NCBI RefSeq assembly: GCF_050433125.1
Contig: NZ_JBNPXV010000001.1
Coordinates: forward strand, 696,350-760,349
Source: Roseimarinus sediminis
Lineage (GTDB): Bacteria > Bacteroidota > Bacteroidia > Bacteroidales > Prolixibacteraceae
DNA: 64,000 nucleotides
Direction: 5' to 3'
Part shown: positions 1-9,105 of the stretch, piece by piece
Position numbering within the stretch: position 1 is the stretch's first letter
Layout: every line of letters starts with the position of its first letter
Made by a program: the position numbers and the translations under genes
Notes under the pieces: generated by a model
Seen by the model: only the letters and a program-made list of their open reading frames with translations
Databases searched by the model: none
Told to the model about the DNA's origin: nothing

Positions 1-1059
1 GGAGGAAACCATCAGGACATCGAGGCCCCCTACATCACCCGGAACGGCGATTATTACTATTTGTTTGTCAACCGCGGTGCCTGTTGCAAGGGGCTCGAAA
101 GCACCTACTATATGATGGTTGCCCGCTCAAGCAATGTTAAAGGGCCCTACAGTGGCTGGAAAACTTTTCTCCGAAGCGAAGATCGTTTTCACGGGCCGGG
201 TCATGTTGGTCTGGGCGAAGGCGTGTTCACCTACCACTTTTACGACCGCGAAAGCAACGGGGCTGCCCGCATGTCGGTCAGTTCAATCAGCTGGGTCGAC
301 GGTTGGCCGGTAGCAGGTACGCCACAGGCCTGGGATCAGGCCGAAGGAGCATCCATCGACGAAGGATTTTACCGTTTGAATGTTCAACACAGCAACATGG
401 CGCTCGAAGTGGCCAACAACAATCCTTACGAAGGAGCCAATGTACAGCAGGGCACTCCCGCAGATGAAGACGGACAGGTATGGTTCCTCGACAAAGTAGC
501 CGACAACTGGTACAAAATTTCACCCAAGGCCAATACCCGTCTGGCACTCGATGTTCACAATGTTTCGACACGCGACGGTGCCAACATCATGCTTTGGTCT
601 TACTGGGGAGGAGAAGGGCAGCAATGGAAATTTGAAGCTGTACGCGATGACTACTATCACATTGTTGCACGCAACAGTCGCAAATGCCTCCAGGTGGTCA
701 GTGCATTAAGTGCCGATCGGGCCAATGTTGAACAGTTTCAGTGTGATGAGCAGGCCGAAAACCAGCTCTTTAAACTAAGCGATCCTACACTTACAGACAA
801 AGAAGCCTTTGAGCAGCTTTCGGGATTACTGGCAGTTCCCAATCCTGCCAGCTCGCACATCTCGATTGTTGGCAGCGACACGTTCAACGGTGATTTCGAA
901 CTTTCGGTTTACAATACAATGGGACAAAAAGTAATGCATTTGCCCTCGTTGTCGCAGCATAAAAACTACATCAACATTGAAAGACTTCCTGCAGGTATCT
1001 ATACCATCGAAGCCATTCAGGATCAACATGTTCAAACACTTCGGTTTATTAAGCAATAA
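1..1059 (+). CDS. GH43 arabinanase-like enzyme with ricin-type lectin and T9SS tail (5' truncated)
   Basis: The frame is open from base 1, so the start and most of the catalytic propeller lie outside the window. The visible catalytic end (IEAPYITRNGDYYYLF, then GACCKGLESTYYMMV and FHGPGHVG) matches the C-terminal blades of GH43 endo-arabinanases, which cut alpha-1,5-arabinan. About residues 140-280 of the visible frame form a ricin-type beta-trefoil with QW-like repeats (GQVWFL, GQQWKF), probably carbohydrate binding. The last 75 residues (VPNPASSHISI ... LPAGIYTIEAI) are a type A T9SS sorting domain, so the protein should be secreted or surface-attached. The family call is firm; the exact substrate is inferred. 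Confidence 0.88.
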   Translation, partial: GGNHQDIEAPYITRNGDYYYLFVNRGACCKGLESTYYMMVARSSNVKGPYSGWKTFLRSEDRFHGPGHVGLGEGVFTYHFYDRESNGAARMSVSSISWVDGWPVAGTPQAWDQAEGASIDEGFYRLNVQHSNMALEVANNNPYEGANVQQGTPADEDGQVWFLDKVADNWYKISPKANTRLALDVHNVSTRDGANIMLWSYWGGEGQQWKFEAVRDDYYHIVARNSRKCLQVVSALSADRANVEQFQCDEQAENQLFKLSDPTLTDKEAFEQLSGLLAVPNPASSHISIVGSDTFNGDFELSVYNTMGQKVMHLPSLSQHKNYINIERLPAGIYTIEAIQDQHVQTLRFIKQ

Positions 1060-1152
1060 ATATTCAGTACAGGCAGTATGCTTGTTTACAGGCGTTTCCG
1101 GATTGAAGATCTGTTAAATCTCTGTCAAAGCTGGTAATTCTCAAAGCTCAAT

Positions 1153-1184
1153 TCTGAATTCCAGCTACACATCACTTATCTTTG
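1153..1184 (+). promoter_or_regulatory. Probable Bacteroidota sigma-70-type promoter for metH
   Basis: TATCTTTG at 1177-1184 matches the -7 consensus TAnnTTTG. TCTG at 1153-1156 lies 20 nt upstream and matches the -33 TTTG box at three of four bases. A start near 1190 would give a leader of about 114 nt before metH. Confidence 0.45.
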
Positions 1185-1203
1185 CAAACAATTTTAAGCC
1201 GTT

Positions 1204-1244
1204 CATGTTTAGCTTTGGTGCCAAGGCATAAAAACATGCCGGCA
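1204..1244 (+). promoter_or_regulatory. Structured metH leader (hairpin, type unknown)
   Basis: CATGTTT (1204-1210) and AAACATG (1232-1238) form a perfect 7-bp inverted repeat, with a smaller pairing possibility inside the loop. It is followed by the palindrome TGCCGGCA at 1237-1244, which would compete with the outer stem. It lies in the leader of a cobalamin-dependent methionine synthase, but I could not match it to a known cobalamin or SAM riboswitch consensus. Confidence 0.3.
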
Positions 1245-1303
1245 CTTAGTTGTACATTAACGAACCGATCCATTCCACAGGGAATGGTATTAACAGCGAA
1301 ATC

Positions 1304-4300
1304 ATGACAAAAGACATCCGCAAAGAGTTAGAGAAACGTGTATTGGTGCTCGACGGGGCGATGGGGTCGATGATCCAGACCTATCGTCTAAGCGAAGCCG
1401 ATTACCGGGGAAAGCAGTTTGAAAACCATCCATCGGATCTGAAAGGCAACAACGACTTACTGAGTATTACCCGGCCCGACATCATCGCCGAAATTCATGC
1501 CCAGTACTTTGAAGCCGGTGCCGACATCATCGAAACCAACACTTTTAATGCCACCAGCATATCGCAGGCCGATTACGGACTCGAGGATCAGGCCTACGAA
1601 ATTAATGTGGCAGCTGCCCGTCTGGCGGTTGAAGTAGCCCAACGATACAGCAGCCCTGAACAGCCCCGCTTTGTAGCCGGGTCAATCGGGCCCACCAACA
1701 AGACCTGTTCAATGAGTCCCGACGTGAACGATCCGGGCTACCGCGCCATTTCGTTCGACGAATTGAAGCAGGCATACAAATCGCAGGTTGAAGGCCTGCT
1801 CGATGGTGGTGTCGATCTGCTGATGGTTGAAACCATCTTTGACACCCTCAACGGGAAAGCGGCCCTCATGGCCATCGACGAAGTATGTGAAAGCCGTGCG
1901 CTTAAAATACCAGTCATGATTTCGGGAACCATTGTCGATGCCAGTGGACGAACGCTTTCGGGGCAAACCGTCGAAGCCTTTCTCAATTCACTGGCCCACG
2001 TTCATCCGCTTTCGATTGGGCTCAACTGTTCACTGGGGGCCGACGACATGCGCCCCCATGTTGAAAGGCTGGCAGCCAATGCACCTTTTTACATCAGTGC
2101 CCACCCCAATGCCGGGCTTCCCAACCAGTTTGGCGAATACGACGAAACGCCGGCCATCATGGCAAAGCAAATCGAGGCTTTTCTTAATAAAAGCACGGTA
2201 AACATCATTGGAGGCTGCTGTGGAACCACGCCCGATCATGTGCGTGAGTTTGCCAGAATGGCTAAAGCAGCCCAACCTCATCAGCTCAATAAAACAAAGA
2301 ACGAAACCCGTCTGAGCGGACTCGAACCACTGGCAATCAACAAGGCGTCGAATTTTGTAAACATAGGTGAGCGCTGCAATGTGGCCGGCTCCCGCAAATT
2401 TGCCAGGTTAATACGGGATGAAAAGTACGAGGAAGCCCTTTCGATCGCCCGCGACCAGGTGGAAGGCGGCGCCCAGATCATCGACGTGAACATGGACGAT
2501 GCCATGCTCGATGCCAAAAAAGAAATGGTCACCTTCCTGCACATGATCATGAGTGAGCCCGATATTTCGAGGCTGCCGGTCATGATCGATTCTTCCAAAT
2601 TTGAAGTAATTGAAGCCGGACTGCAATGTCTTCAGGGAAAGTCGATAGTCAACTCCATCAGCCTGAAGGAAGGGGAAGAAGTTTTCAAAAAACAGGCGCG
2701 TACCATCATGCGCTACGGAGCTGCTGTGGTGGTCATGGCCTTCGATGAAAAGGGGCAGGCCGATAGTTTCCAGCGCCGCATCGACATTTGCCAACGTGCC
2801 TACAACATCCTGACAAAGGAGCTCAATTTTCCACCCGAGGACATCATTTTTGATCCCAATATTCTCACCATTGCCACCGGCATTGATGAACACAACAATT
2901 ATGCGGTCGACTTCTTTGCCACCACCCGCTGGATCAAGGAAAACCTTCCGTTTGCCAAGGTAAGCGGCGGAATCAGCAATGTTTCGTTTTCGTTCAGGGG
3001 GAATAACACGGTACGCGAAGCCATGCATTCGGTATTTCTGTACCACGCCATTCGCGACGGACTCGACATGGGCATTGTGAACCCGGGCATGTTGCAGATA
3101 TACGATGAAATTCCGGCCGAATTGCTCGAACTCGTGGAAGATGTTGTGCTCAACCGCCGCAGCGATGCTACCGAGCGCCTGGTCGATTATGCCGAAACCA
3201 TCAAAGACCAAAACAATCAGCAGGTCAAAAAAGAAGACTGGCGCGAAAAGCCGGCTGAGGACAGAATTAAACATGCACTGGTAAAAGGAATTACCGATTA
3301 TATTGAGCTCGATCTGGAGGAAATCATGCCAGCCTATTCGCCCACCCTCAACATCATTGAAGGGCCCCTGATGGATGGCATGAACATCGTGGGAGATTTG
3401 TTTGGTGATGGAAAAATGTTTCTTCCACAGGTCATCAAGTCGGCCAGGGTGATGAAAAAAGCAGTGGCTTACCTTCTGCCTTTTATTGAGGCCGAAAAAG
3501 ACCCCAATGCAGCCCCCACACAACTGAAAAAAGTGCTGATGGCCACTGTGAAAGGCGACGTTCACGACATTGGAAAAAACATTGTTGGCGTGGTGCTTGC
3601 CTGCAACAACTTTGAGGTGATCGATCTGGGGGTGATGGTTCCTACCGAAAAAATTATTGAAACGGCACTGAAAGAAAAAGTGGATGTGATTGGCCTTAGC
3701 GGGCTCATCACCCCTTCGCTCGAAGAAATGGTAAGCTTTGCCCAGGTAATGCAGGAACGGGGACTCAGCCTGCCCATCATGATTGGCGGGGCCACCACGT
3801 CGAAATTGCATACGGCAGTGAAAATTGCACCACAATACGACCATCCGGTGGTTCATGTGAAGGATGCCTCGCTCAGTGCAGGGGTGGCCACCCGGCTTTC
3901 CAACAAAAACGAACAGTTTTTTGAGGACTTGAAAGCTGAATACGCCCGCCTGCGAGAAATCAATGCCGGAAGAAAAAGAAAAACCTACATCAGCCTGGAT
4001 AAAGCACGTGAGAACAAATTCACCTGCGACTGGTCAAAAGTCCCAATTACTCAACCCACTTTCCTGGGTGTACGCAGCTTTACCAATTTTCCGCTCGAGG
4101 AAGTACGCGAATTCATCGACTGGACATTCTTTTTTATGGCCTGGGAAATGCGTGGAACCTTCCCCAAGATTCTTACCGATGAAAAGCAGGGTGAAGAAGC
4201 GCGTAAGTTGTTTGCCGACGCCAACAACCTGCTCGACGAAATTATCGAACGCCAGCTTTTCAGAGCAAATGGGGTGGTAGGTTTCTGGCCTGCCAACTCA

Positions 4301-4963
4301 GTGGGCGACGACATTGAACTGTACGAGGATGAAAGCCGGAGCAAAGTAATTGGAACCTTTCATCATTTGCGGCAACAAATGGAGCCCAAGCCCGGCAAGC
4401 CCAACTATTGCCTGAGTGATTATGTTGCGCCAAAGGACAGCGGCATTGCCGATTATGTTGGTGGCTTTGCCGTAACAGCCGGCATTGGCATGGCCAAATG
4501 GGTTGAAGAAGCCAAGGAAGAAGGAAACGATTACCGTTCGATTTTACTGCAAACCCTCAGCGACCGACTTGCCGAGGCCTTTGCCGAAGTGATGCACACC
4601 AGGGTAAGGACACAACATTGGGCCTATGCTCCCGATGAAATGCTGAGTAAGGAGGAAATCTGGAAAATGAAATACAGCGGCATACGTCCGGCTCTGGGCT
4701 ATCCCGCCTGCCCTGAACACACCGAGAAGGGTGAACTGTTCAGATTACTGCAGGCCACCGACCGTACCGGCATTGCACTCACCGAAAACTTTGCCATGTA
4801 CCCCACGGCATCGGTCAGCGGACAGTACTTTGCCCACCCCGATTCATTCTACTTTGGGGTAGACAAAATAGGACGCGACCAGGTAGAGGATTATGCACGT
4901 CGAAAAAATATGCCGGTGGAGGAAGTCGAACGCTTTTTGAATGCTGATTTAAACTACAAATAA
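1304..4963 (+). CDS. metH: Cobalamin-dependent methionine synthase
   Basis: Transfers a methyl group from 5-methyltetrahydrofolate to homocysteine through cobalamin, in the cytoplasm. All four modules are present in order: homocysteine-binding barrel (VLDGAMGSM near the start, zinc cysteines in GLNCS and GGCCGTTP), pterin-binding barrel (NIGERCNVAGS), cobalamin domain (DVHDIGKNIV, holding the axial histidine) and the reactivation domain (RPALGYPACPEH). I chose the ATG at 1304 because an upstream TTG at 1250 adds 18 residues without family similarity; 1219 aa is the usual full length. metF, which makes its methyl donor, lies at 12.5 kb. A Rho-independent terminator follows. Confidence 0.97.
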   Translation: MTKDIRKELEKRVLVLDGAMGSMIQTYRLSEADYRGKQFENHPSDLKGNNDLLSITRPDIIAEIHAQYFEAGADIIETNTFNATSISQADYGLEDQAYEINVAAARLAVEVAQRYSSPEQPRFVAGSIGPTNKTCSMSPDVNDPGYRAISFDELKQAYKSQVEGLLDGGVDLLMVETIFDTLNGKAALMAIDEVCESRALKIPVMISGTIVDASGRTLSGQTVEAFLNSLAHVHPLSIGLNCSLGADDMRPHVERLAANAPFYISAHPNAGLPNQFGEYDETPAIMAKQIEAFLNKSTVNIIGGCCGTTPDHVREFARMAKAAQPHQLNKTKNETRLSGLEPLAINKASNFVNIGERCNVAGSRKFARLIRDEKYEEALSIARDQVEGGAQIIDVNMDDAMLDAKKEMVTFLHMIMSEPDISRLPVMIDSSKFEVIEAGLQCLQGKSIVNSISLKEGEEVFKKQARTIMRYGAAVVVMAFDEKGQADSFQRRIDICQRAYNILTKELNFPPEDIIFDPNILTIATGIDEHNNYAVDFFATTRWIKENLPFAKVSGGISNVSFSFRGNNTVREAMHSVFLYHAIRDGLDMGIVNPGMLQIYDEIPAELLELVEDVVLNRRSDATERLVDYAETIKDQNNQQVKKEDWREKPAEDRIKHALVKGITDYIELDLEEIMPAYSPTLNIIEGPLMDGMNIVGDLFGDGKMFLPQVIKSARVMKKAVAYLLPFIEAEKDPNAAPTQLKKVLMATVKGDVHDIGKNIVGVVLACNNFEVIDLGVMVPTEKIIETALKEKVDVIGLSGLITPSLEEMVSFAQVMQERGLSLPIMIGGATTSKLHTAVKIAPQYDHPVVHVKDASLSAGVATRLSNKNEQFFEDLKAEYARLREINAGRKRKTYISLDKARENKFTCDWSKVPITQPTFLGVRSFTNFPLEEVREFIDWTFFFMAWEMRGTFPKILTDEKQGEEARKLFADANNLLDEIIERQLFRANGVVGFWPANSVGDDIELYEDESRSKVIGTFHHLRQQMEPKPGKPNYCLSDYVAPKDSGIADYVGGFAVTAGIGMAKWVEEAKEEGNDYRSILLQTLSDRLAEAFAEVMHTRVRTQHWAYAPDEMLSKEEIWKMKYSGIRPALGYPACPEHTEKGELFRLLQATDRTGIALTENFAMYPTASVSGQYFAHPDSFYFGVDKIGRDQVEDYARRKNMPVEEVERFLNADLNYK

Positions 4964-4967
4964 AAGA

Positions 4968-4999
4968 AACGGGGCTGAAGAAAGGCCCCGTTGCTTTTT
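4968..4999 (+). terminator. Rho-independent terminator after metH
   Basis: AACGGGGC (4968-4975) and GCCCCGTT (4985-4992) form a perfect 8-bp GC-rich stem with a 9-nt loop, followed by CTTTTTA. It lies between convergent metH and the cotH-like gene and may act on both. Confidence 0.85.
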
Positions 5000-5018
5000 A
5001 TAAAAATTGTATTGTTTT

Positions 5019-7001
5019 CTAATTCCTGATCAGTCTGATGATCTTTTCCGCTTGCGGAGTATTTATTTTTAATAGGTAGATTCCCGGCTTCAAGCCCGAT
5101 ACGTTCACACTGTTTTGCAAGCCGCTTTGCTGCAATACCTGCCGGCCACTCAGGTCAAATAGGGTCATGCGGGCTGATGACAGCTCGCTTTCGGATGCCC
5201 GGAAATGCAGGAGATCGTGAACCGGATTGGGATAAATGTGAAGGGAAGCCGACACGGACCGGTCGTCAATTGCATTGAAACCGGTAATTTCCTCGCCGCG
5301 TTGAAATACCCATTGCTGGTCGAGGCTGTTGTTGCTCATGTTGATGTAGCTGATTACTTCGGCACCGTTGGCAGTATCGCCCGCCACGTTGTCGAACACA
5401 AAGCCCGAATGTGTGTTCACAATGCCATACGTGTCGTTGTAGCCTACAGGCACAATGGTCCATTGTTGCCGTTGATCCAGGCTGTCGTGCGGAACGACCT
5501 CCAGCCGCATTCCCTTTCCGGCGTCGCTGATGGCCTCGTTCGTCGAACGATTCACAAAACGGTAGTTTTCGTTGCCAACCGGTACTATTTCCCAGTGTTG
5601 CCGGTAGCGATCTTCAAGAACTTCCCATAAATTGACCAAGCCGTGTTCCTCCTCGTCGATGTCGAGCACGCTGCCTGTTTTGGCGTTGGCAATGGTGTAA
5701 TAATAATTTTCGGGTACAAAGGGAGCGGTCGGAATCACCACCATGTTTTGGCTGAGGAAGTCTACCCTTTCACTCACATAATCCTTTAAAAATTCAACAT
5801 AGCCGTCGTAAGTTGAAAATAAGCCCCATTCGAGGTACACCCTTGAACTGAGTACGTCCCATTGTTCGAAGTTGAGCTTTTGTGACAAGGTCAGCTCTTC
5901 CACTGTCCGATCGATGTATTGTTGTATGGAATCTTCAATGCCCTCACTGAGTAGTTCTTTCCACCGTGCCTTTACACTCCGCTGAAACCATTCGTCGGTC
6001 CACAGACGATTAATCCATGTTTTTGGATTGTGGGCTGCAGTTCGCATGAGCCTGTAAGTAGCATCTCCCAGCCGGTTGTCATTGTTAAAGGCGATGTCGT
6101 AGTCCCACAGTGGCCCCCAGAAAATGCGGTCGTTGTTCCGCCGTTTGTACACATAGGTACTCCAGAAACAATCGGGATTGCCCGTGAGCTCAGATGCAAT
6201 GTACCAGTCGATGAGGGTGGTGCTGTCGGTATAAGCGCGGTAGCCGGTTTTAGGATCGCGGTAATTTTCGGAAAACAAGACATCCTCGAAAAGCTGCAGA
6301 TGGTTTTTAATGTACTGTAGTTGTTGTGTGTTGAGCTCATCGTCATCGGGATATTTCAACGACACCTTGATGCGTTTGGAGGTTTCGAACCAAACCGCTT
6401 CGCGGGTAGCAAAGCCATCGAGCTCAAGCAGATAACCTCCCGAAATTTCGGGCAGACTAACAGCATCATCATCCTGTTTCTCAACAGGAACCCTGTTTTT
6501 AGCCACCTCCAGTTGATCGGTGAGCATGTAATTCCCGATATAGTCTCCGTTCAGAACCACATCGACAAAACGAAAGGCCGGCGTGTATTCGAACTTCATC
6601 CACTCACTGATTTTGAAAGCGACCGCATTGCGAATGAGGGTTTTGTCGGCATGATTGGCCAAGAGTACCCAGTCGCGATTTTTGGCCGGCATGCCCAGCA
6701 ATTGCGCCTCTTCGTTGAGTTTGATCCGGTAGGGTTTCTTGGCAAAATTCCAGGTCGAATTTCCCCTGCCCCGAATCTGTAATTCCATATTTTGTGTAGC
6801 ATATTGCCCCGAGGAAGTAGAAATTCGCAGGGTGCCTTCAATGTATTCCCTGTTGATTGTTTGACTGTTGATTGTTTCAATGTAGAGGGTCGGCAGGTTC
6901 GTTAGTGCGCGTTGCGCCTCCGATTTTTCCACCAGAAAGAACAGGCAAATAAAAAGTAAAAAGCATTGCAATTTCATTGAGTCGGTCCGTTTTTGGGTCA
7001 T
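5019..7001 (-). CDS. Secreted CotH-family protein with ricin-type lectin domain and T9SS tail
   Basis: CotH proteins are atypical protein kinases of the spore-coat CotH family, also found as exported proteins in many Bacteroidota. Seen here: a signal peptide (LFICLFFLVEKSEAQ), the CotH core about residues 90-420 (GRGNSTW, KKPYRIKLN, NRDWVLLANHADKTLIRN, GGYLLELD, WGPLWDYDIAFNND), a ricin-type domain at about 435-570 with repeated QQW-like motifs, and a type A T9SS sorting domain (IYPNPVHDLLHF ... LKPGIYLLKI). A second ATG at 6977 gives the shorter start MKLQCFLLF and fits the signal peptide equally well. Whether it phosphorylates anything is not shown. It converges with metH. Confidence 0.88.
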   Translation of the reverse strand: MTQKRTDSMKLQCFLLFICLFFLVEKSEAQRALTNLPTLYIETINSQTINREYIEGTLRISTSSGQYATQNMELQIRGRGNSTWNFAKKPYRIKLNEEAQLLGMPAKNRDWVLLANHADKTLIRNAVAFKISEWMKFEYTPAFRFVDVVLNGDYIGNYMLTDQLEVAKNRVPVEKQDDDAVSLPEISGGYLLELDGFATREAVWFETSKRIKVSLKYPDDDELNTQQLQYIKNHLQLFEDVLFSENYRDPKTGYRAYTDSTTLIDWYIASELTGNPDCFWSTYVYKRRNNDRIFWGPLWDYDIAFNNDNRLGDATYRLMRTAAHNPKTWINRLWTDEWFQRSVKARWKELLSEGIEDSIQQYIDRTVEELTLSQKLNFEQWDVLSSRVYLEWGLFSTYDGYVEFLKDYVSERVDFLSQNMVVIPTAPFVPENYYYTIANAKTGSVLDIDEEEHGLVNLWEVLEDRYRQHWEIVPVGNENYRFVNRSTNEAISDAGKGMRLEVVPHDSLDQRQQWTIVPVGYNDTYGIVNTHSGFVFDNVAGDTANGAEVISYINMSNNSLDQQWVFQRGEEITGFNAIDDRSVSASLHIYPNPVHDLLHFRASESELSSARMTLFDLSGRQVLQQSGLQNSVNVSGLKPGIYLLKINTPQAEKIIRLIRN

Positions 7002-7198
7002 ATGGCTTAAGTCGTTCGATTACAAAAGCCGAAATTATAGCTTTCGAAGGGGAAAGACCGACAATTAAAATCCTTTCTCTATTTCATATTAAAAAAACTA
7101 TGCAACAAATTTGACATTGGAGCCAGGTGCAATGGATTGCATTCCTAATTAAAGGGCAGTTGGAATGCAACCTAAACCCTTTTCGCTCCATTGCTTAG

Positions 7199-7906
7199 CT
7201 ACTGAATCAGTTGTTTGCTTTTCATTACATGCAGCATGGCATCCACAATCTGATCGTCGGTGAGCGTGGCATGGTTGAACACCATGTCGTAATCGTTGTC
7301 GTCGACGTGGCGGCCTGCAATGTGTTCGATGTAAAGCATGCGCTGGCGGTCGATTTCGAGTACGTAATCACGGGCATCGGCGTAACTCATGCTACTCAGG
7401 TTCATGATGCGCCTGATTCGCCATTCGAGCGGCGCCTGAATTTTTACGCTCAGGCGGGCTTCAATTCCCGAGGTAATGATGTTGGCCGCACGGCCAACAA
7501 TTACGCAGCGGCCTTCTCCGGCCAGCTGGGTGATTACATCTTTTACCGTGTCGATCACCCTTTGGTCGTCGGCATCGTATACTTTTTCGGTCGAGAAGGC
7601 CATGGTCACGTCGTGCAGGTGGGTGCGCACCTCTTTCAGAAAAACATTCTTCACCTCGTCGGGACTCATTTCGAGCTCAACGGCAGCATGCTCAATTACT
7701 TCCTTGTTTACAAATTTCCATTCGGACGACTGCTTGCTTCCCTTTTGGTATCCATATCCTGAAAGGATTTTCGAAAGTTTCATGGCGATGTAATTGGTAG
7801 AGCAGCCGGTTTCGCGCGAAATGGTCACTACCGGGCCAGGCTGATCGATCATCGTGTGTCGCCGGGCATCCGACATTTCAACAAAATCTTTTAAGAAGTT
7901 CTTCAT
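7199..7906 (-). CDS. Cytidylate kinase-like family protein
   Basis: A 235-aa cytoplasmic protein of the cytidylate-kinase-like (Cytidylate_kin2) family. The N-terminal stretch VVTISRETGCSTNYIAMKLS takes the place of a P-loop, and GRCVIVGRAANII plus the YIEHIAGRHVDDNDYDMV segment with nearby arginines fits the family. Members are distinct from the housekeeping Cmk, and their true substrate is often unknown. The gene stands alone, with about 200 bases to the cotH-like gene downstream and about 290 bases to the next gene upstream. Confidence 0.8.
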   Translation of the reverse strand: MKNFLKDFVEMSDARRHTMIDQPGPVVTISRETGCSTNYIAMKLSKILSGYGYQKGSKQSSEWKFVNKEVIEHAAVELEMSPDEVKNVFLKEVRTHLHDVTMAFSTEKVYDADDQRVIDTVKDVITQLAGEGRCVIVGRAANIITSGIEARLSVKIQAPLEWRIRRIMNLSSMSYADARDYVLEIDRQRMLYIEHIAGRHVDDNDYDMVFNHATLTDDQIVDAMLHVMKSKQLIQ

Positions 7907-8194
7907 AGGTATCGATTTATTTTGTCTGCTTTAAGTATTGAAACAAAAATACAACAATGAAAGGCTAAGTCACATTATTACCGGTAAAATCATAGCTCCT
8001 GTCGATTCCGAAATTTTTTTATTTTACTTTTTGCCTGGCTTTTTTCATCATTGAAAAGGTGAATAATATGTTGCTCAAGTCTTTAGAGGAAGCACCAGGG
8101 CGATCAGGCTCATTGTTATTGTTGAATTTCTATCAAGCTCACCTTCAGAATTTGTGTACAAATGAGAAAGTACAAAAGCGACTTTGAACACTTT
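7907..8194. other. Intergenic stretch, nothing recognised
   Basis: An AT-rich stretch upstream of the cytidylate-kinase-like gene and downstream of the small membrane-protein gene. I see no convincing ORF, palindrome or consensus promoter here. Confidence 0.5.
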
Positions 8195-8500
8195 TTAGTT
8201 CTGAAGCGGTGCTTTTACCAAAACGCCATTGGTGTAGGTATAAAAGTTATAAGTTACATTCAGGTGATCGTTTTTAAAACTGATGTCGGGAATAAGGAGC
8301 AAAGAGGCACCATCGATTTCAACGACCGAGGGGGTTGTTTCCAGGATTTTCTCATTGATGCTCAGTTGTTTCAGTGTGTGTTCGGCTTCAATTTGTTTTG
8401 TGTGGCGCTTATTTTCCAAAAGATTGAATAGGAGAACACTGGCAACAATTGCAAGGCTAATAATAATACTTGCTGATAGGATGCCGGTATTTTTTTTCAT
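8195..8500 (-). CDS. Small single-pass membrane protein, unknown
   Basis: 101 aa. An N-terminal hydrophobic segment (ILSASIIISLAIVASVLLFNLL) is followed by a charged, probably helical stretch (ENKRHTKQIEAEHTLKQL) and a short beta-like domain (TPSVVEIDGASLLLIPDISF). The hydropathy pattern reads as an uncleaved signal anchor with a periplasmic tail. It is not assigned to a family. Frames on the opposite strand here are shorter and lack such a pattern. It probably belongs with the next small gene upstream, although a bidirectional terminator-like hairpin lies between them. Confidence 0.55.
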   Translation of the reverse strand: MKKNTGILSASIIISLAIVASVLLFNLLENKRHTKQIEAEHTLKQLSINEKILETTPSVVEIDGASLLLIPDISFKNDHLNVTYNFYTYTNGVLVKAPLQN

Positions 8501-8548
8501 AAGAAAGGTGTTTGAGGTTTTAAACTATGGCTAACATAATAAAAAATG

Positions 8549-8581
8549 ACGAGGACACGATCCTCGTGCTTATTTTTTTAT
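8549..8581. terminator. Bidirectional Rho-independent terminator
   Basis: ACGAGGA (8549-8555) pairs with TCCTCGT (8561-8567) around a 5-nt loop. T-runs follow on both strands (TTATTTTTTTA after it on plus, CATTTTTTATT after it on minus). On minus it sits just 3' of the 64-aa ORF, which supports that ORF being a gene. Confidence 0.75.
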
Positions 8582-8589
8582 ACCGGAAC

Positions 8590-8784
8590 TTATAATAGCT
8601 CACTGATTAGTCTGGTTTTTTGTTCCCTGTATTCACTTTTTGACATTTTCCCTTCGTACTTTTGCTGGTACAAGGCGACCAGCTGAGCAATGCATTCAGA
8701 CCATCCCTGCTGAAGTTCACCAATCGCTTTCATGCCTTTGTATTCCTTGCGGCTGATTGCCCTGAATTGTCGCAGTAATTTCAA
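8590..8784 (-). CDS. Small protein with SHOCT-like C-terminal helix pair
   Basis: 64 aa, no membrane segment. The C-terminal half (LYQQKYEGKMSKSEYREQ followed by KTRLISELL) has the short two-helix pattern of SHOCT-type tails, in which a helix, a short turn and a Y/F-containing second helix end the protein. The N-terminal half is basic. A strong terminator begins about 20 bases after its stop, which argues for a real transcription unit. Its N-terminus abuts the 22-bp repeat array. Function unknown. Confidence 0.42.
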   Translation of the reverse strand: MKLLRQFRAISRKEYKGMKAIGELQQGWSECIAQLVALYQQKYEGKMSKSEYREQKTRLISELL

Positions 8785-8803
8785 AAAAAGCCGCTGCTGA
8801 AAA

Positions 8804-8957
8804 AACCACGCCTGCTTTTGCTAAAAACCACGCCTGCTTTTGCTAAAAACCACGCTTGATTTTGGGCAAAACCATGCGTGATATTGAGCAAAACCACGCT
8901 TGATCTTGAGTGAAACCACACTAGGTTTTGGGTAAAACCACGCCTGCTTTTTACCAT
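8804..8957. repeat. Seven 22-bp direct repeats, each an imperfect palindrome
   Basis: The motif AACCACGC begins (with small variations) at 8804, 8826, 8848, 8870, 8892, 8914 and 8936, a constant 22-bp step. The consensus is close to AACCACGCYTGMTTTTGSNY. Each unit with its flanks (CAAAACCACGC then TTGATTTTG) reads as an imperfect inverted repeat. Twenty-two is not a multiple of three, so the regularity is not coding. The units sit head to tail without spacers, unlike CRISPR. Confidence 0.85.
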
Positions 8958-9105
8958 CCATGCCCAATCGGCAGCCGGAGGAATCATTTTGTTTAATAGC
9001 TACTGTTCAATTAAGATTCTACTTAACAAAAAAAATCCATTTTTAAGCGAAGTAGAAAGAAGTTCTTGTCTGGGTTTAAAGAAGTGATGATCGTGAAAGC
9101 AGAAG

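Noticed and set aside
1250..1303. TTG start for metH
   Set aside because: The 18 extra residues do not match the MetH N-terminus; the ATG at 1304 does.
2408..3856. 482-aa minus-strand ORF inside metH
   Set aside because: It runs antisense to the unmistakable metH coding sequence and has a shadow-like composition rich in His and Phe.
8804..8957. CRISPR array
   Set aside because: The units are contiguous 22-bp repeats with no unique spacers and no cas genes nearby.
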